Shown here: piece after piece, positions 34,670 through 44,309 of the stretch
Numbering within the stretch: the first letter of the stretch is position 1
Layout of the letters: every line of letters begins with the position of its first letter
Source of the DNA: Parvularcula sp964219355
Lineage (GTDB): Bacteria > Pseudomonadota > Alphaproteobacteria > Caulobacterales > Parvularculaceae
Assembly (NCBI GenBank): GCA_964219355.1
Contig: CAXPOZ010000005.1
Location: 310,001-374,000 of the forward strand
DNA length: 64,000 nucleotides
Direction of reading: 5' to 3'
Program-made: the position numbers and the translations under genes
The notes under the pieces: model-generated
The model's input: only the letters and a program-made list of their open reading frames with translations
Database searches by the model: none
Told to the model about the DNA's origin: nothing

Positions 34670-37600
34670 ATGGCGAATATTATTGGCGACGACACGTCCG
34701 AAACATTTCCGGGTCTTGGGGAAGACCTCAGCGGTGACGATAATGTGGACGGTCGCGGCGGGCACGATCTGATCTACCTTCTTGAAGGACAGGATTTCGG
34801 CCAAGGCGGCAAAGGCAAGGACACCATTTTCGGGGGCGGCGGCGCCGATACGATCAAGGGCCAGGGCGGCGATGATGTTCTCTCCGGCGATGACGGCCCT
34901 CTCGATGAATCAAGCGTGGAAGGCGCCGATCTCATCTATGGCGGCGGCGGAAATGATATCATCCGTGGTCAGGGCAATGACGACACGATCGATGGTCAGG
35001 GCGGCAATGACACGATCTGCGGCGACAGCGGGGATGACGTCATCTTTGGCGGCGATCACCATGACCTCCTGCTTGGGGCGGGCGGTGACGACAATATCGA
35101 CGGCGGCTTTAACCGCGACACGATCGATGGCGCGGATGGCGATGACACGCTGAAAGGTGGCGGCGGGATCGATCTGCTGTTTGGCGGGTCCGGCGCGGAT
35201 ATTCTTTCGGGCAACAATGCGGATGACACGCTACTCGGTCAGGACGGCTCGGACACGATCTATGGCGGCAATGCCAATGACCTCGTCTTTGGCGGTGCAG
35301 GCGTTGATACGATCAAGGGCCAAAAAGATGATGACACGCTCGTCGGCGGCGATGAGATCGGTCAAGGCGACGACATCACCGGGAATGAAGGCGATGACCT
35401 GATCTTCGGTCAGGCCGGTGAAGACAATCTTCAGGGTGGCGATGGTCAAGACACGATCCTTGGCGGCCTTGACGATGACGACATCGACGGCGGCAAGGAC
35501 GAGGACGTCCTCTTCGGCAATGAGGGCGATGACGATGTCGATGGCAGCGCCGGTGACGACAAGATCTTCGGTGGCGCGGGCAATGACAGCCTGTCGGGTA
35601 ATGATGATGATGACTTCATCGAAGGTGAAGGCGGCGATGACGATATTCGCGGCGGTCAGGGCAATGACACCATGCTCGGCGGCGCTGGCGATGACTCGAT
35701 CTCCGGCTCTGATGCCTTTGATGTCGAAAGCGGCTTCTTCGGTGATGACGGCAATGACGTGATCTTCGGCGAAGGCGGCGCGGACGTTCTCGAAGGCGTC
35801 AATGGCGACGACTATATCGATGGCGGCGATGACAATGACGACATCACCGGCGGTGATGGCAATGACACGCTGTTCGGCGGCGAAGGCGCGGACACGGTCG
35901 CAGGCGGTCTCGGGGCCGACGCTATTGATGGCGGTAATGCAGTCGACCTCCTCGCTGGCAATGAAGGCGACGACACCATTCTTGGCGGCGCGGGCGATGA
36001 CACAATCGATGGCGGTGCGGATGATGACTGCCTCGATGGTCAGTCGGGAGCGGACGACATCTCCGGCGGGCTTGGCCATGACACGATCGACGGCGACGCC
36101 GGGAACGACACGATCTCGGGCGGTGACGGCGATGATGTGATCCAGGCCGGCAATGGCGACGACGTCGTCGATGGCGGCGCGGGCGATGACATGATCGACG
36201 CCGGCAATGCGGGCACGGACTATGTTTATGACGTCGGCATGGATGGCGTGTTCGGGACGGAAGATGACATCGCCATCGGCGGCGACACCGTGCTTGGCGG
36301 CACAGGCAATGACACGCTGATTGGCTCTGGCACCGGGGATTACACCCTCGATGGCGAGGAGGATGACGACTTCATCCTTGGCGGCAATACCTTCACCACA
36401 GGCTTCGACCTGCTCTTCGGTGGAGAGCATGACGATACGCTTGCCGGACGTCAGGGGCAGAACTACCTCTATGGCGAAGAAGGGGCCGATGATTTCATCA
36501 TCGACATCGTCGTGACCACGTCCACGGACGGCATGGGGAATGTCACAGTCGATTCCATCGACGCGAATGGTCTCTTCCAGACCTTCATCATGGATTTTGA
36601 CGGCAACCAGTCCGACCAGATCTGCTTCAACGTCACGTACGCGGATGGCAGTGATGCGCTGACCGGCAATATCACCAACAAGCTGTTTGCGGCGCTGGAT
36701 GATTATATCAACTACTTCTCAGTTGATGTCCTGGATTACACTCCGGTGGAGCTCTATGAAGAAGGCGGGTTGACCTTTACGGATAATGACCTTGCCATCC
36801 AGTTTGCCAATGGAAGTTTTGTCTGGATCCGCGATGTCAGTCAGAACACGGTCTTTGAGCTGGGTGAGGTACAGACCCTCAATCCGAATACCGGCTCGCC
36901 CTTCAGCTTCCAGGGCTTCTGGCAGACCGATGAGGAACTCATCACCTTTGGCGTCGACAAATATGAAGACCTCACAGTTGATGATCTTGAGAAAGTCTTC
37001 CTCCAGTTTGTGCGGCCGACCATGAATCCGGGCAGCTTTGTGGCTCCCGAGCCTGACTTTGAGGTACCCAACAGCTTCAAGATCCGCCCTGAAGACGATG
37101 ATGCGACTACGAATGAGAACATCGTCGTCACTGGGGATCTCTTCGACAATGATATCTCCGTCTTTGGCGAGACCCTGACTGTCGAGAATCCGGGCGTCTA
37201 TCTTTATGATGGCGCCTCGGTCCTTCCCAATGAGGATGCAATGCTGACCGTTAATCCGGACGGCACGTGGAGCTTCGATCAGAAGGATGCGTTCGACTTC
37301 CTCGCCGTCGGCGAGATGGACATGATCACTTTTGTCTATACGTCTACGGATGGCCTTGTCTCGAGCGTCGAGAAAACGCTCAAGATTGTCATCAATGGCG
37401 TCAATGACCTCGTGACCATTGAGAGCACGGATGATGGCTCTGTCATCGAAGAAGATGGCGGGGTCACACTCACAGACACCGGCAATATCCGTTTCGGCGA
37501 TGTTGACCTTTCCGATACGCACACGACCTCGGCCGTCTTCAAGTCGACGACCAATCTTGGCGGCCAACTAGGCGGGCTAGTCTCGTCGCTCGTCATGGAC

Positions 37601-39598
37601 ACGACGGGTCTGGGTGATGGCGGCTGGGTCCGTTGGGATTATGCCCTCGATGACGATCTGGTTCAGTTCCTCGCCGATGGTGAGATCATCACCGAGGTTT
37701 ATACGGTCACCATTGATGACGGGAATGGCGGCGCCGCCATGACCGATGTCTCGATCACCATCTTCGGGACCAATGACGAACCTATCGCACAGGATGTCAT
37801 GGTCTCGGTCAGCGAGGATGCGCTCAATGTCACCGGCATGTTCAATGCCAGCGACGTCGATGCCACCGATATCCTCAGCTATCAGATCCTCGGTCTACCG
37901 ATGGATGAGTTCGGGCATCAATATGGTGAGGTCGTCAATAATGGCGACGGCACCTTCACCTTTAACCTGATCACCGATCCGTCCGGGAACAACCAGTTCC
38001 AGTTCCTCGAGGCCGGTGAGACCCGCGACATGACCTTCCAGTATGTCGCCATCGATGATAGCGGCACGCCGACCGATACCAGCGAAGCCAAGACCATCAC
38101 GGTCACGGTGGTTGGTGCTGACGATGCCGATATCGACTTCACCGACGATCTCGTCTTCGTCACCGAAGGCCAGAGCCAGTTCGGCACAGGGGATGCGATC
38201 ATCCTCGATCCCGACCTGCCCTTCCTCGGCATTGATGAGTACACCTCACTCAGCACGACCATTCTGGGCGGCCAGACATTTGCCGGCGGCGCCCTGCAAT
38301 CGATCCTCGAAGGGATCGGCTCTGTTGTTGATGCACTCGAAGATCTTGGCTGTGCCGTGGTCGATTTCTTCGGCGGGGATTGCGAAGACGACGGTGTGCC
38401 GACATCGATCTCTGTACCGAGTGTCCGGACAGTTGGATCGCTTGATGTGAAAGCGGGCCTTCAGCCCTATTTCTATCTCAACTCCGGCAGCGTCGATGCC
38501 AATCTGCCGGTCGAGGTGGTCTTCACCGTGCCGCGTCAGGTCGAGGCGGGTGACACCTTCACCATTGGGTCGGCCTATACGCTTGATGGCGGCGCGACCT
38601 TCTCGACCATGAGCCCGCAAGTCAGCTTCGGCCTCGACTTCGTCTTCGATCTCGATACCTCGCTTGACCTTTATGTCGGCAGTACAAAGATCGATATCTT
38701 CGATTTCGATACCGGCGACATTGATGGCTTCAAGGGCAATCAAGGCGAGCCCGGCTTCAATATCTTCAACTTCCCCGACCCCAGCGAGAATGAACTCGAA
38801 TTCGATCTCGCCGGTTTCGGAACACTGTCCTTCAACGCGCCGGTCATCAACACGACTGGTGTCCCAGTTGATCCGGATACGCTGCGGAACCTCGATCCGG
38901 ATCAGAAGACGGACGATATTGCCAGCCTGTCGATCGATATTGACGCCATCATCGCGGAAGGCATTTCCGCTGCACTGGGCGGTGCGCCAGTCACCTTCGG
39001 CGAGTCTGGCAGCTTCGGGCTGACCACGTCCGTGGCCGGTGTGAACCTCAACCTCATCTCGGTTGAATATGGCTTTGATCTCATCGCCATCGACCTGATC
39101 GCGACACTTGCCGCGATCCAGGACTTCGAGCTGACGATTGAGGATCTGCCGCTTCTCCTCACGCTTGAGGATGGCAGCACGATCACCGGCTATAATGTCG
39201 GCGATGACATCACCGTCACGGCCCCGACAGGCTTTGACGTTGACACAATGGGGGATGCGGACGGTCTCATCGACTTCACGATCGATGTCGACATGGACGC
39301 GGTGTTCTCGAACCTCACCCAGCTTGGGTTCAGCCTCGAGTTGTTCATCGGGCTGTTGCGGTTCACCGCCGGGATCACCTCGGACTTCTTCAATGGACCG
39401 AGCTTCAGCCTGTTCCCGAACTCCACCTCCACTACGGATGATGATTTCGCCTTCGACGAAACCTTCACCTTCATCGACAATGAGCCCTTCGCAACGATCT
39501 TCCCGATCCCGAATGACTCGCCGCCCTTCGATCTTGAAGGCTTCGATGAAAATCCGGCAACGGAGAATACGACTTATATCGAAGTCGATATCGCCTGA
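34670..39598 (+). CDS. Giant RTX/VCBS-type calcium-binding secreted protein
   Basis: The 1642-residue, very acidic protein has no Sec signal. Residues about 20-605 consist almost entirely of RTX nonapeptides (GGxGxDxUx), which fold into calcium-filled beta-rolls. Residues about 800-1160 contain three VCBS/cadherin-like repeats, each with D-rich loops and GDG-T-F strands (TVNPDGTWSF, NNGDGTFTF). The last ~480 residues are a beta-rich domain I cannot name, ending in an acidic tail (TYIEVDIA) that may hold the type I secretion signal. RTX blocks usually precede the C-terminus, so N-terminal placement is uncommon. No ABC/MFP secretion genes are nearby. It is probably a surface adhesin or matrix protein. 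Confidence 0.9.
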   Translation: MANIIGDDTSETFPGLGEDLSGDDNVDGRGGHDLIYLLEGQDFGQGGKGKDTIFGGGGADTIKGQGGDDVLSGDDGPLDESSVEGADLIYGGGGNDIIRGQGNDDTIDGQGGNDTICGDSGDDVIFGGDHHDLLLGAGGDDNIDGGFNRDTIDGADGDDTLKGGGGIDLLFGGSGADILSGNNADDTLLGQDGSDTIYGGNANDLVFGGAGVDTIKGQKDDDTLVGGDEIGQGDDITGNEGDDLIFGQAGEDNLQGGDGQDTILGGLDDDDIDGGKDEDVLFGNEGDDDVDGSAGDDKIFGGAGNDSLSGNDDDDFIEGEGGDDDIRGGQGNDTMLGGAGDDSISGSDAFDVESGFFGDDGNDVIFGEGGADVLEGVNGDDYIDGGDDNDDITGGDGNDTLFGGEGADTVAGGLGADAIDGGNAVDLLAGNEGDDTILGGAGDDTIDGGADDDCLDGQSGADDISGGLGHDTIDGDAGNDTISGGDGDDVIQAGNGDDVVDGGAGDDMIDAGNAGTDYVYDVGMDGVFGTEDDIAIGGDTVLGGTGNDTLIGSGTGDYTLDGEEDDDFILGGNTFTTGFDLLFGGEHDDTLAGRQGQNYLYGEEGADDFIIDIVVTTSTDGMGNVTVDSIDANGLFQTFIMDFDGNQSDQICFNVTYADGSDALTGNITNKLFAALDDYINYFSVDVLDYTPVELYEEGGLTFTDNDLAIQFANGSFVWIRDVSQNTVFELGEVQTLNPNTGSPFSFQGFWQTDEELITFGVDKYEDLTVDDLEKVFLQFVRPTMNPGSFVAPEPDFEVPNSFKIRPEDDDATTNENIVVTGDLFDNDISVFGETLTVENPGVYLYDGASVLPNEDAMLTVNPDGTWSFDQKDAFDFLAVGEMDMITFVYTSTDGLVSSVEKTLKIVINGVNDLVTIESTDDGSVIEEDGGVTLTDTGNIRFGDVDLSDTHTTSAVFKSTTNLGGQLGGLVSSLVMDTTGLGDGGWVRWDYALDDDLVQFLADGEIITEVYTVTIDDGNGGAAMTDVSITIFGTNDEPIAQDVMVSVSEDALNVTGMFNASDVDATDILSYQILGLPMDEFGHQYGEVVNNGDGTFTFNLITDPSGNNQFQFLEAGETRDMTFQYVAIDDSGTPTDTSEAKTITVTVVGADDADIDFTDDLVFVTEGQSQFGTGDAIILDPDLPFLGIDEYTSLSTTILGGQTFAGGALQSILEGIGSVVDALEDLGCAVVDFFGGDCEDDGVPTSISVPSVRTVGSLDVKAGLQPYFYLNSGSVDANLPVEVVFTVPRQVEAGDTFTIGSAYTLDGGATFSTMSPQVSFGLDFVFDLDTSLDLYVGSTKIDIFDFDTGDIDGFKGNQGEPGFNIFNFPDPSENELEFDLAGFGTLSFNAPVINTTGVPVDPDTLRNLDPDQKTDDIASLSIDIDAIIAEGISAALGGAPVTFGESGSFGLTTSVAGVNLNLISVEYGFDLIAIDLIATLAAIQDFELTIEDLPLLLTLEDGSTITGYNVGDDITVTAPTGFDVDTMGDADGLIDFTIDVDMDAVFSNLTQLGFSLELFIGLLRFTAGITSDFFNGPSFSLFPNSTSTTDDDFAFDETFTFIDNEPFATIFPIPNDSPPFDLEGFDENPATENTTYIEVDIA

Positions 39599-39613
39599 TC
39601 CTGATCCGGCGGC

Positions 39614-40762
39614 TCAGCGGGTCAGAAGCCCGCGGGCCGCCAGATTGGCCATCAGCCCCCTGATCCCGAAACGCCATGGGGCAGCCTCTTTAGAGGTCGT
39701 GACCTGATTGATCAGCCGGCCAAGCCGTGCAGATGAGATCGAGACTTTGTCACCCATTTTGTGGGTGAAGCCTTCGCCCGCGGCGCCTCGGTCCTCGGTC
39801 GGCGCGAACATGGTCCCGAGGAACAACACAAAGCCGTCCGGATACTGATGCTGGCTGAGGCATTGTTTGAGGAGGTCCGTCGGATCTCGACTGATCTGGC
39901 TCATCGAATTGACGCCTTCGAGAGTGAAGCCCGCCGGGCCCTCAATCCGCAAGGTGATATCCATCGCCCGCACATCATCAAGCGTGAAGCCCTCATCGAA
40001 GAGCCGAATGAACGGCCCCAGCGAACAGGATGCGTTATTGTCCTTGGCCTTGCTGAGGAGCAGCGCCGAGCGCCCTTCAAAATCGCGCAGATTGACATCA
40101 TTGCCGAGCATCGCGCCGAGCGGCGTGCCGTCCGCGCGCGCAGCCAGTACGACTTCTGGTTCAGGATTGTTCCAATGGGAATCCGACCGCACACCAATCT
40201 GTTGCCCCCAGCCGACAGATGAGAGCACCGGTGCCTTGGTGAAAATCTCCGCATCAGGACCGATGGCGACTTCCAGATATTGTGACCACAGCCCCGCCTC
40301 AATCAGGACGGATTTGAGGGCGGCGGCTTCTTCCGTTCCCGGCACGACTATTTGAAGCCCAGACCCAACCTCATTTTCAAGCTGCTGCCGGATTGCAAGC
40401 GCGCCGGACGCATCGCCCCTCGCCCGCTCCTCAATCACCCGCTCAAGGGTCGAGACAGCAAAGGTCACGCCTGCTGCCTTCACGCATTGAAGATCGATGG
40501 GGGCGAGAAGACGGAAAGGGGCACTTTCTTCCGGGGACAGGCCGAACCCCTCAAGATCACCCAGATCGATGCCCTCGATGGATGAAACATCCATTTCCAT
40601 CAGCTCTGAAACTGTCGGCGCGATGGCCGCCACATCGAATAGATGCCCGCCCCTGATTATAACCGGCGTTGGCCCCTCGCCCCGGTCAATGCGGCCTGCA
40701 AAAAGTCCCTGCCGCCAGTCGGCGGGCAGATCGTCTGCCGGGTTGAACTGAAATCCGCTCAT
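39614..40762 (-). CDS. Fumarylacetoacetate hydrolase (FAH) superfamily protein
   Basis: The 382-residue protein has the FAH fold in its C-terminal two-thirds. Features are VGWGQQIGVRSDSHWNNPEPEVV with the metal-binding Glu pattern (N-x-E-x-E), AMLGNDVNLRDFEGRSALLL and the KAKDNNASCSLGPF block. It resembles FAH-type lyases/hydratases of sugar-acid or aromatic catabolism, such as 2-keto-3-deoxy-sugar acid dehydratases. The substrate is not established. GTGAGGGGA precedes the ATG. It converges with the RTX gene across 15 bp. Confidence 0.87.
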   Translation of the reverse strand: MSGFQFNPADDLPADWRQGLFAGRIDRGEGPTPVIIRGGHLFDVAAIAPTVSELMEMDVSSIEGIDLGDLEGFGLSPEESAPFRLLAPIDLQCVKAAGVTFAVSTLERVIEERARGDASGALAIRQQLENEVGSGLQIVVPGTEEAAALKSVLIEAGLWSQYLEVAIGPDAEIFTKAPVLSSVGWGQQIGVRSDSHWNNPEPEVVLAARADGTPLGAMLGNDVNLRDFEGRSALLLSKAKDNNASCSLGPFIRLFDEGFTLDDVRAMDITLRIEGPAGFTLEGVNSMSQISRDPTDLLKQCLSQHQYPDGFVLFLGTMFAPTEDRGAAGEGFTHKMGDKVSISSARLGRLINQVTTSKEAAPWRFGIRGLMANLAARGLLTR

Positions 40763-40829
40763 GACATCCCCTCACGCGAAAAACCCGTTCTGCTACGGCG
40801 GTGATGGGGAAACAAGAAATGCCGGCAGA

Positions 40830-40903
40830 TGGAGCGGGTAGCCGGAATCGAACCGGCATATGCAGCTTGGAAGGCTGCCGTTCTACCGTTGAACTATACC
40901 CGC
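40830..40903 (-). tRNA. tRNA-Gly(TCC), CCA encoded
   Basis: The reverse strand folds into a complete cloverleaf. The acceptor is GCGGGTA/TACCCGC with discriminator T. The anticodon stem is GCAGC/GCTGC with loop CTTCCAA (anticodon TCC, 40869-40871), and the T-arm is GCCGG-TTCGATT-CCGGC. CCA is encoded at 40832-40830. It decodes GGA and GGG glycine codons. Confidence 0.95.
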
Positions 40904-41178
40904 CCTTCTGGGCCAGAAGCGGGGCAATAGCACCGCTTTCATGCCGATGAAAACCCCTCTTAGTGATCCCGTCTGGACAATGGCGCATGATCATGCCATT
41001 GAGCCGCCTCAGCGCCGATTTGACGATCTCAGCTTGCGGGCGCTTTAAGAAATACAGCTAAAGCGGGGTCGGGCCAGATTGAGCGAGTCCCCTCGCGCCC
41101 GTTTCTCCCTTTATGCTCCATATTTCTTCCGCAGGCAGGCCGTCTTCGGCATTTGTATGTCTACGGAAGGTGTATTCG

Positions 41179-41949
41179 ATGGCCCGTATCCATGTCCTGA
41201 AATTCGGCAGCTCTGTCCTGCGTTCTGAAGCTGACCTCCCGGCGGTCGCAACGGAAATGCTGCGCTGGCGGATGACGGGCGCGCCAGTCATTGCGGTCGT
41301 CTCGGCTTTTGCCGGAGAAACCGACCGGCGGATCCTTGAGGCCAATGAGAAGGGTCTGGAAGCAGAATCCCCGGCCCGCGCGGGCCTGATTGCTGCCGGC
41401 GAATTTGCCAGCGCCGATGCCCTTGCGCGGGAGCTGGAGGCTCGCGGCGAGACCGCCCGTGCGCTCTCACCTGCTGAGATCCGCTTGCGGGCGGCAGGCA
41501 ACCGGATGGATGCCGCACCGCTTTCGCTTGACCGGCGGTTCCTTGAGGCAACGCTTGAGGAATGCCCCCTGCTGATCATCCCGGGATATTCAGGCATCGA
41601 CCAGCTTGATGAGCCGGTCCTTCTGGGCCGGGGCGGCAGCGACCTCTCTGCGCTCTTTATCGCCGCGGAGCTTGGCGCGCCTGAATGCCATCTCATCAAG
41701 GACGTAGACGGTCTATATGACAAGGACCCAAATCATCACGCCGACGCCCAGCGATATGAGACCGTGTCGACCCTGACCGCCTATAAAGTCGGCGGCGTAC
41801 TGGTCCAGCCCAAGGCGATCTCCTTTGCCGATACCCGCACGCTGACGATCCATGTGACCGCGATGGGTGCCCATGCCGGCACGCGGATTTATGCCAATGC
41901 GCCGGACCGGTTTCACCTCGGGCGGGAGCTCAACCGCGAAGCGGGCTAG
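41179..41949 (+). CDS. Aspartokinase-like amino-acid kinase lacking ACT domains
   Basis: The 256-residue protein is an amino-acid kinase fold close to aspartokinases. It begins VLKFGSS, has a G-E-F-A-S-A segment and the diagnostic PGYSG plus LLGRGGSDLSA. DVDGLYDKDP completes the aspartokinase-like nucleotide site. It stops right after the catalytic domain, with no ACT regulatory domains, and is shorter than usual inside. GGAAGG precedes the ATG at 41179. It lies 55 bp before an ALDH7-type dehydrogenase gene and probably shares its transcript. Possible substrates are aspartate or another acidic amino acid; this is inference. Confidence 0.85.
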   Translation: MARIHVLKFGSSVLRSEADLPAVATEMLRWRMTGAPVIAVVSAFAGETDRRILEANEKGLEAESPARAGLIAAGEFASADALARELEARGETARALSPAEIRLRAAGNRMDAAPLSLDRRFLEATLEECPLLIIPGYSGIDQLDEPVLLGRGGSDLSALFIAAELGAPECHLIKDVDGLYDKDPNHHADAQRYETVSTLTAYKVGGVLVQPKAISFADTRTLTIHVTAMGAHAGTRIYANAPDRFHLGRELNREAG

Positions 41950-42004
41950 GCGTCGCGGCGCACATCTGTAAAACCCGGGCACCGCCAAGAACGGAGAACA
42001 GATA

Positions 42005-43510
42005 ATGCGCGATGTCAGGGACGAAACAACAGAACTGCTTGAGAAAATCGGCGTGCCCGCCGCGCAGTTCACCGGCGGCGATCTCTCCGTCACCTCTCCG
42101 ATTACGGGCGAAGTGATCGCCGAAGTTCACACGCAAGGCGATGTGGATGCCGCCGTCGCCCGCGCCCGCGACGCGTTCCTGAAATGGCGCTGCATGCCCG
42201 CCCCCCGGCGCGGCGAATTCGTCCGCCTGCTCGGTGAAGAGCTGCGCGCCAGCAAGGCCGAACTTGGCCGCCTTGTGACCCTGGAAGCCGGCAAGGTGAC
42301 CTCTGAGGGCTTGGGCGAAGTCCAGGAGATGATCGATATCTGCGACTTCGCGGTCGGCCTATCGCGCCAGCTTTACGGCCTGACGATTGCGTCCGAACGC
42401 GCCGGACACAGAATGATGGAAAGCTGGCACCCGGCCGGTGTCGTCGGCATCATCTCCGCTTTCAACTTTCCCGTTGCGGTGTGGAGCTGGAACGCTGCCC
42501 TCGCCCTTGTCTGCGGCAATGCGGTTGTCTGGAAGCCGTCTGAGAAAACGCCGCTGACGGCGCTTGCCTGCAATGCGATCTTCGAACGCGCGGCGAAGAA
42601 ATTCGGCGACGTGCCGGACGGGCTTCATGCCGTTCTCATCGGGGCCCGTGAAATTGGCGAGAAGCTCGTCGACCACAAGGACGTACCCGTCCTTTCCGCG
42701 ACCGGTTCGACCCGCATGGGCCGCGAGGTCGGCCCGCGCCTTGCTGCGCGCTTTGCCCGCCCGATTTTGGAGCTTGGCGGGAACAATGCGGCGATTGTCT
42801 GCCCGACAGCCGATCTCGACCTTACTTTGCGGGGGGTTCTTTTCTCCGCAACCGGCACGGCGGGCCAGCGTTGCACGACGATGCGGCGGCTCTTCCTGCA
42901 TGACAGCCTCTATGATGATTTCATGCCGAAGCTCATTGCCGCTTACGGCAGCGTGCCTATCGGTGATCCGCGTGAGGAGAAAACCCTGATCGGCCCGCTG
43001 ATCGATGCAAGCTCGTTCGAGAATATGCAATATGCGCTTGAACGCGCGCGCAGCCAGGGCGGCAAAATCCATGGCGGGGAGCGGTTTGAGACCGGCGCAT
43101 CCGGCGCCTATTATGCCCGTCCCGCCCTTGCCGAAATGCTAGCGCATGAGGGGATCGTCCGGGAGGAAACCTTCGCACCGATCCTCTATGTCATGCGCTA
43201 TAGCGATCTAGATGAGGCGATCGCCATGCAGAACAACGTCGGCGCCGGGCTCTCTTCTTCCATCTTCACCATGAATATGCGGGAGGCGGAGCAGTTCCTC
43301 TCATCGGCGGGTTCTGATTGCGGCATCGCCAATGTGAATATTGGCACCTCCGGCGCGGAAATCGGTGGTGCCTTTGGCGGCGAGAAGGAAACCGGCGGTG
43401 GCCGCGAGTCAGGCTCGGATGCGTGGAAGGCCTATATGCGCCGCGCGACCAACACCATCAATTACTCGGCCGATCTACCCCTCGCGCAGGGCGTGACGTT
43501 TGAGGTGTGA
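42005..43510 (+). CDS. ALDH7-family aldehyde dehydrogenase (piperideine-6-carboxylate type)
   Basis: The 501-residue protein matches the ALDH7/antiquitin group. IISAFNFPVAVWSWNAALAL is the N-terminal cofactor region. The catalytic general base is E256 in LELGGNN and the nucleophile is C290 in GQRCTTMRR. FGGEKETGGGRESGSDAWK is the conserved C-terminal block of this family. ALDH7 enzymes oxidise alpha-aminoadipic semialdehyde (piperideine-6-carboxylate) in lysine degradation. The gene follows the aspartokinase-like gene, so a two-step amino-acid pathway is conceivable. GGAGAACAG precedes the ATG. Confidence 0.92.
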   Translation: MRDVRDETTELLEKIGVPAAQFTGGDLSVTSPITGEVIAEVHTQGDVDAAVARARDAFLKWRCMPAPRRGEFVRLLGEELRASKAELGRLVTLEAGKVTSEGLGEVQEMIDICDFAVGLSRQLYGLTIASERAGHRMMESWHPAGVVGIISAFNFPVAVWSWNAALALVCGNAVVWKPSEKTPLTALACNAIFERAAKKFGDVPDGLHAVLIGAREIGEKLVDHKDVPVLSATGSTRMGREVGPRLAARFARPILELGGNNAAIVCPTADLDLTLRGVLFSATGTAGQRCTTMRRLFLHDSLYDDFMPKLIAAYGSVPIGDPREEKTLIGPLIDASSFENMQYALERARSQGGKIHGGERFETGASGAYYARPALAEMLAHEGIVREETFAPILYVMRYSDLDEAIAMQNNVGAGLSSSIFTMNMREAEQFLSSAGSDCGIANVNIGTSGAEIGGAFGGEKETGGGRESGSDAWKAYMRRATNTINYSADLPLAQGVTFEV

Positions 43511-43608
43511 GTCTTCGCGAAGGTACATCTCCGCAGGGCAGGCTGGAGTTGTGAGTCGGAAAGATTCATCCAGCCCGTCTTCGTCGCTGGAGCGACTTTG
43601 ACGTGTCA

Positions 43609-43700
43609 GCCTTCGCCCGCGCCAATGGCACATTCGTCTCAAAGCTTGAAAATCGGATTTGGGCTGGCTTGCCAAGCCGTAGCCCTGCAAGGGCGAAGGC
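43609..43700. repeat. 10-bp inverted repeat flanking the 3' side of tRNA-Tyr
   Basis: GCCTTCGCCC (43609-43618) and GGGCGAAGGC (43691-43700) are perfect inverted arms separated by 72 bp. The second arm abuts the CCA end of tRNA-Tyr. Inside is a short GCCCT-GCA-AGGGC hairpin (43682-43694). It may be a processing/termination structure; there is no T-run. It could also be an incidental repeat. Confidence 0.35.
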
Positions 43701-43786
43701 TGGTGGAGGGGGCTGGATTCGAACCAGCGTACGCCGAAGCGGGCAGATTTACAGTCTGCTGGATTTAACCACTCTCCCACCCCTCC
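43701..43786 (-). tRNA. tRNA-Tyr(GTA), CCA encoded
   Basis: The reverse strand gives an 86-nt class II tRNA. The acceptor is GGAGGGG/CCCCTCC with discriminator A. The anticodon stem is CAGA/TCTG around loop CTGTAAA (anticodon GTA, 43750-43752). A long variable arm (CCCGCTTCGGCG region) and T-arm CTGG-TTCGAAT-CCAG follow. CCA is encoded. Confidence 0.95.
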
Positions 43787-43869
43787 ATCGGGCTCGGTGA
43801 GCGAACCGCGCGTATAATCAAAGGGCGGGAGAGCTGCAACCGCTTTTAAGCGAGAATTTGCCCAAGCGG

Positions 43870-44187
43870 TCAGGCGGCGCATTTTCGGCAGAGCGCGGCA
43901 TAGGGCACCGCCTCAAGCCGCTCAGGCGAAATTTCCTCGCCGCAATCAATGCATTCGCCGTAAGTGCCGTCTTCAATGCGTGTCAGCGCCGCCCGGATCG
44001 CGCGCACCTCTTTCAGTCCCTCATGGCCTATTTCCTCACGCACTTCGTCATTTTCCCGCTCAATCGCGGCCTCATCCCAGTTCTTGCTGACCGGCGCGTC
44101 GAGATCGGAATCGATCTTGTGGAGCCGGCTCTCAAGTTCAGCGAGACGGGCTTCGAGTTGCGCTTTCTTGGCAGAGAGATCGGTCAT
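43870..44187 (-). CDS. DksA/TraR-family C4 zinc-finger protein
   Basis: The 105-residue protein has a helical N-terminus (residues 1-65), then R-x-I-E-D-G-T-Y-G-x-C-x-x-C and a second C-x-x-C (CRKC). These form the four-Cys zinc finger of DksA/TraR proteins. The protein is shorter than DksA (about 150 residues) and lacks the obvious acidic tip of DksA's coiled coil, so it is nearer the TraR-like small members. It may bind RNA polymerase's secondary channel; that is family knowledge. TGGAGCG precedes the ATG at 44187. Confidence 0.88.
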   Translation of the reverse strand: MTDLSAKKAQLEARLAELESRLHKIDSDLDAPVSKNWDEAAIERENDEVREEIGHEGLKEVRAIRAALTRIEDGTYGECIDCGEEISPERLEAVPYAALCRKCAA

Positions 44188-44309
44188 GTGACGCTCCAGT
44201 TTCTGTGGTCTCTTCCAGATATAAGAACTCTTGCGGGTGATATGATTGCGCAAAATCAAATCGCGTTTCGAGGATGACAGGCGCCCCGCCTCTCGACTAA
44301 AGGCGCCCG

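Noticed and set aside
35231..36430. 399-codon open frame antisense to the RTX repeats
   Set aside because: The repeat-rich DNA of GGxGxDxUx codons creates long frames on the other strand; no start signal or family is seen.
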